A DNA stretch of 8,285 nt, taken from assembly GCA_902783795.1 (NCBI GenBank), contig CACZSO010000338.1:1-8285 (forward strand), in the 5' to 3' direction. Origin of the DNA: an uncultured Eubacteriales bacterium. GTDB taxonomy: Bacteria; Bacillota; Clostridia; Lachnospirales; Lachnospiraceae. Each line of letters starts with the position of its first letter. The first letter of the stretch is position 1. Both the position numbers and the translations under genes were made by a program. This document shows positions 6,563-8,285 of the stretch, in pieces. Below the pieces are notes generated by a model. It was not told the origin of the DNA and did not search any database. It worked only from the letters and a program-made list of their open reading frames with translations.

Positions 6563-8285
6563 TGAATAAAGAGAGGGATAAAAGACATATGCGTGAAAGA
6601 TCCGGTATCAGACTGGTCATACTGACATTAAGCATCGCAGCAGTTTTCCTTTTCCTTTCCGTGAGATCGGATGCACTCTTACTGACAGTCGACGCTCCGA
6701 AGGATACAGAACCGCTGAATGTGAAAGCCGGTACAGTCACATCCAATGTTTTCTTTGAAGACACCTCGCTTTCCGGGCTGACTGTCAGCGAGGCTATCGA
6801 AGAGGTCGAAAAAAAAGTTGAATCGCTGAAGAATATGCGGTTTGTATTAAAGAGCCCTTCTTCGACCGAGCATACTTTTGAAGCTACAGCCTCCCAGCTG
6901 GGCATTTCATGGAAACTGCCAGATATCCAGAGTTCCCTTGCAGATGCAGAGCTCATCGGCACCTTGATGGACCGCTACAAAAAAGCGAAAGACTATCAGG
7001 CATCTCCGGTCACGATCTCCATGAATCTCTCCGTGGATGAAGAAGAAGCCGCTGCCCTTTTTGAGCCCCTGAAGGAAACCTGGCATACGGAACCGGTGAG
7101 TGCCACTGTTTCCTATAAGACCGGGAAACTGGTGGTGACCCCTTCGGTCAATGGCATGACCTATGACTTTACTGAAGGCATCCACCAGATGGCGGAAGAT
7201 GTGCTTTCCGGAAACCTGGGAGACACCGGCCGTTATGTGATCGATGCGACACCGGTCATTACGGAGCCGCCGCTGACCTCTGAACGGGCCAAGGGATTTA
7301 CCATCATCGGAAAGTACACGACTGAATATACAAAGCCGGAAAAGGAAGTCCAGTTTAACCGCCAGACGAATGTGACCATCGCTGCAAATAACATGAACGG
7401 GCATACCTTCGCCCCGGGCCAGCAGATCTCTGCACTGGCCATGTATGGTTCTGTTTCAGCTGAAGGCGGCTACCTTCCGGCAGGCACTATCAATGAAGGC
7501 AGCCACGTGGATGAGATCGGCGGAGGCATCTGCCAGGTGACCACCACCTTATATAATGCTGCGCTTCTTGCGGAACTGCAGATCGACTACCGCAGACAGC
7601 ATTCCCAGCTGGTATACTATGTGCCGCCTTCAATGGACGCCATGGTCTATGCTGCCGGACATTCTGACTTTAAGATGACGAATAACACCTCGGATTACAT
7701 CACCATCGAATCCTGGGTCGACCAGAACGCATGCACCATCAATGTGATCATCATCGGTCATGAAGACCATCCGGCGGATCATTCCGTCAGTTTCGTTTCT
7801 GAGATCCTGGCAATGGAAGCTCCGCAGGTGGATAATATCATCGACTACAGCCTGCCCATCGGTACGTATATGGATGACCGGACAGTGAAATACAGGATCG
7901 ATGAATATCGCTCCGGCACTCCGCTGGTAAAATCCAGAAGCTATAAGGTCACCAAGGACGGTGACCAGGTGAAGACAGAGCTGTTAAATTCGGGCGATTC
8001 TTACGGTAAGTCGACAGCCGTCTTCTATGTGGCGGCAGATACCTATGTCCAGATGGAAGTGAATTATAATCCGGACACACAGGAAGTGGACCTTTCTGCC
8101 CACTTCTACTTCCTGAACGGTTATCCTCTGCACACCGATGTGAATGTTATGTCCGCATCAGAGCGCCAGGCTTTCAATGATTCCATGGAAAGAGAAATGG
8201 TGCGCCAGCGGGGTATGCACTGGCCGGGCTATGAACCCCCGGAGACTGAGCCTACCAAGCCGTCAGAATCAGAGACCCCGGACAC
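6562..8285 (+). CDS. VanW family protein with N-terminal membrane anchor (partial, C-terminus off the right edge)
   Basis: This is a probable cell-envelope protein; 574 residues are visible before the edge. Residues 15-34 form a hydrophobic segment after a basic start, so the rest should be outside the membrane. Residues of about 105-230 resemble the peptidoglycan-binding-like domain usually found before VanW. The VanW domain (about 264-400) contains NVTIAANNMNG, FAPGQQIS and GGGICQVTTTLYNAAL (320-335), where QVSSTLYNA is the commoner form. A G5-like segment follows (about 430-490, SYKVTKDGDQVKTELL), then a Pro/Glu/Thr-rich stretch (EPPETEPTKPSESET) that is cut off. VanW is named from glycopeptide-resistance clusters but its function is unproven, and this gene alone does not imply resistance. 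The ATG at 6562 overlaps the previous stop. An ATG at 6589 with GAGAGGG at 11 bases is nearly as good and would remove nine residues. Confidence 0.92.
   Translation, partial: MNKERDKRHMRERSGIRLVILTLSIAAVFLFLSVRSDALLLTVDAPKDTEPLNVKAGTVTSNVFFEDTSLSGLTVSEAIEEVEKKVESLKNMRFVLKSPSSTEHTFEATASQLGISWKLPDIQSSLADAELIGTLMDRYKKAKDYQASPVTISMNLSVDEEEAAALFEPLKETWHTEPVSATVSYKTGKLVVTPSVNGMTYDFTEGIHQMAEDVLSGNLGDTGRYVIDATPVITEPPLTSERAKGFTIIGKYTTEYTKPEKEVQFNRQTNVTIAANNMNGHTFAPGQQISALAMYGSVSAEGGYLPAGTINEGSHVDEIGGGICQVTTTLYNAALLAELQIDYRRQHSQLVYYVPPSMDAMVYAAGHSDFKMTNNTSDYITIESWVDQNACTINVIIIGHEDHPADHSVSFVSEILAMEAPQVDNIIDYSLPIGTYMDDRTVKYRIDEYRSGTPLVKSRSYKVTKDGDQVKTELLNSGDSYGKSTAVFYVAADTYVQMEVNYNPDTQEVDLSAHFYFLNGYPLHTDVNVMSASERQAFNDSMEREMVRQRGMHWPGYEPPETEPTKPSESETPD

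Noticed and set aside
6543..7404. Minus-strand open frames opposite the VanW gene
   Set aside because: The plus-strand frame carries the VanW signature throughout, and the antisense products look like no family and are of biased composition.
6562..8285. Glycopeptide (vancomycin) resistance cluster suggested by VanW
   Set aside because: No vanH, vanA/B, vanX or VanRS-type genes are present; VanW-domain proteins are widespread in Clostridia without resistance.
1..8285. Search for a new defence, mobile or CRISPR system
   Set aside because: Every stretch over about 270 bases is accounted for by conserved housekeeping genes; no repeat arrays, transposase, integrase or tRNA were seen.

Overview
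The window looks like chromosomal DNA from a Gram-positive, low-to-moderate-GC Firmicute, most likely a Clostridia/Lachnospiraceae-type organism. This rests on gene order and protein style: a division and cell wall (dcw) cluster beginning mraZ-rsmH-ftsL-class B PBP-mraY, a DUF1292 protein, and a VanW-family protein with a G5-like tail. The assignment is inference, as no RNA marker is present.

The left part (1-4871) is one minus-strand operon read right to left: mraZ (4871-4443), rsmH (4430-3492), an ftsL-like gene (3469-2981), an FtsI/SpoVD-type penicillin-binding protein (2988-874) and mraY (846 to beyond the left edge). Gaps are 12, 22, -8 and 27 bases, so co-transcription with some translational coupling is likely. 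Together these genes make a transcriptional regulator of the cluster, a 16S rRNA methyltransferase, a small septal membrane protein, a septal transpeptidase and the enzyme that makes lipid I.

The middle (4872-5138) is a divergent AT-rich promoter region. On the minus strand, a TTGATT-16-TAAAAT promoter drives mraZ and is overlapped and followed by GTGG repeats with roughly 10/20-base periodicity, which look like an MraZ auto-operator. On the plus strand, a TTGTTT-17-TATCAT promoter precedes ychF.

The right part (5139-8285) is a plus-strand set: ychF (Obg-family ATPase), a very acidic DUF1292 protein, and a membrane-anchored VanW-family protein cut by the right edge. Gaps of 11 and -1 bases suggest an operon. 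Both operons run off the window, so no terminator is expected or seen inside.

Almost everything here is core housekeeping. I see no mobile element, CRISPR array, RNA gene or defence system. The points most worth a second look are the MraZ-type operator array, the altered KTG box (KTGA) and missing PASTA domain of the PBP, and its cysteine-rich stretch near the active site.
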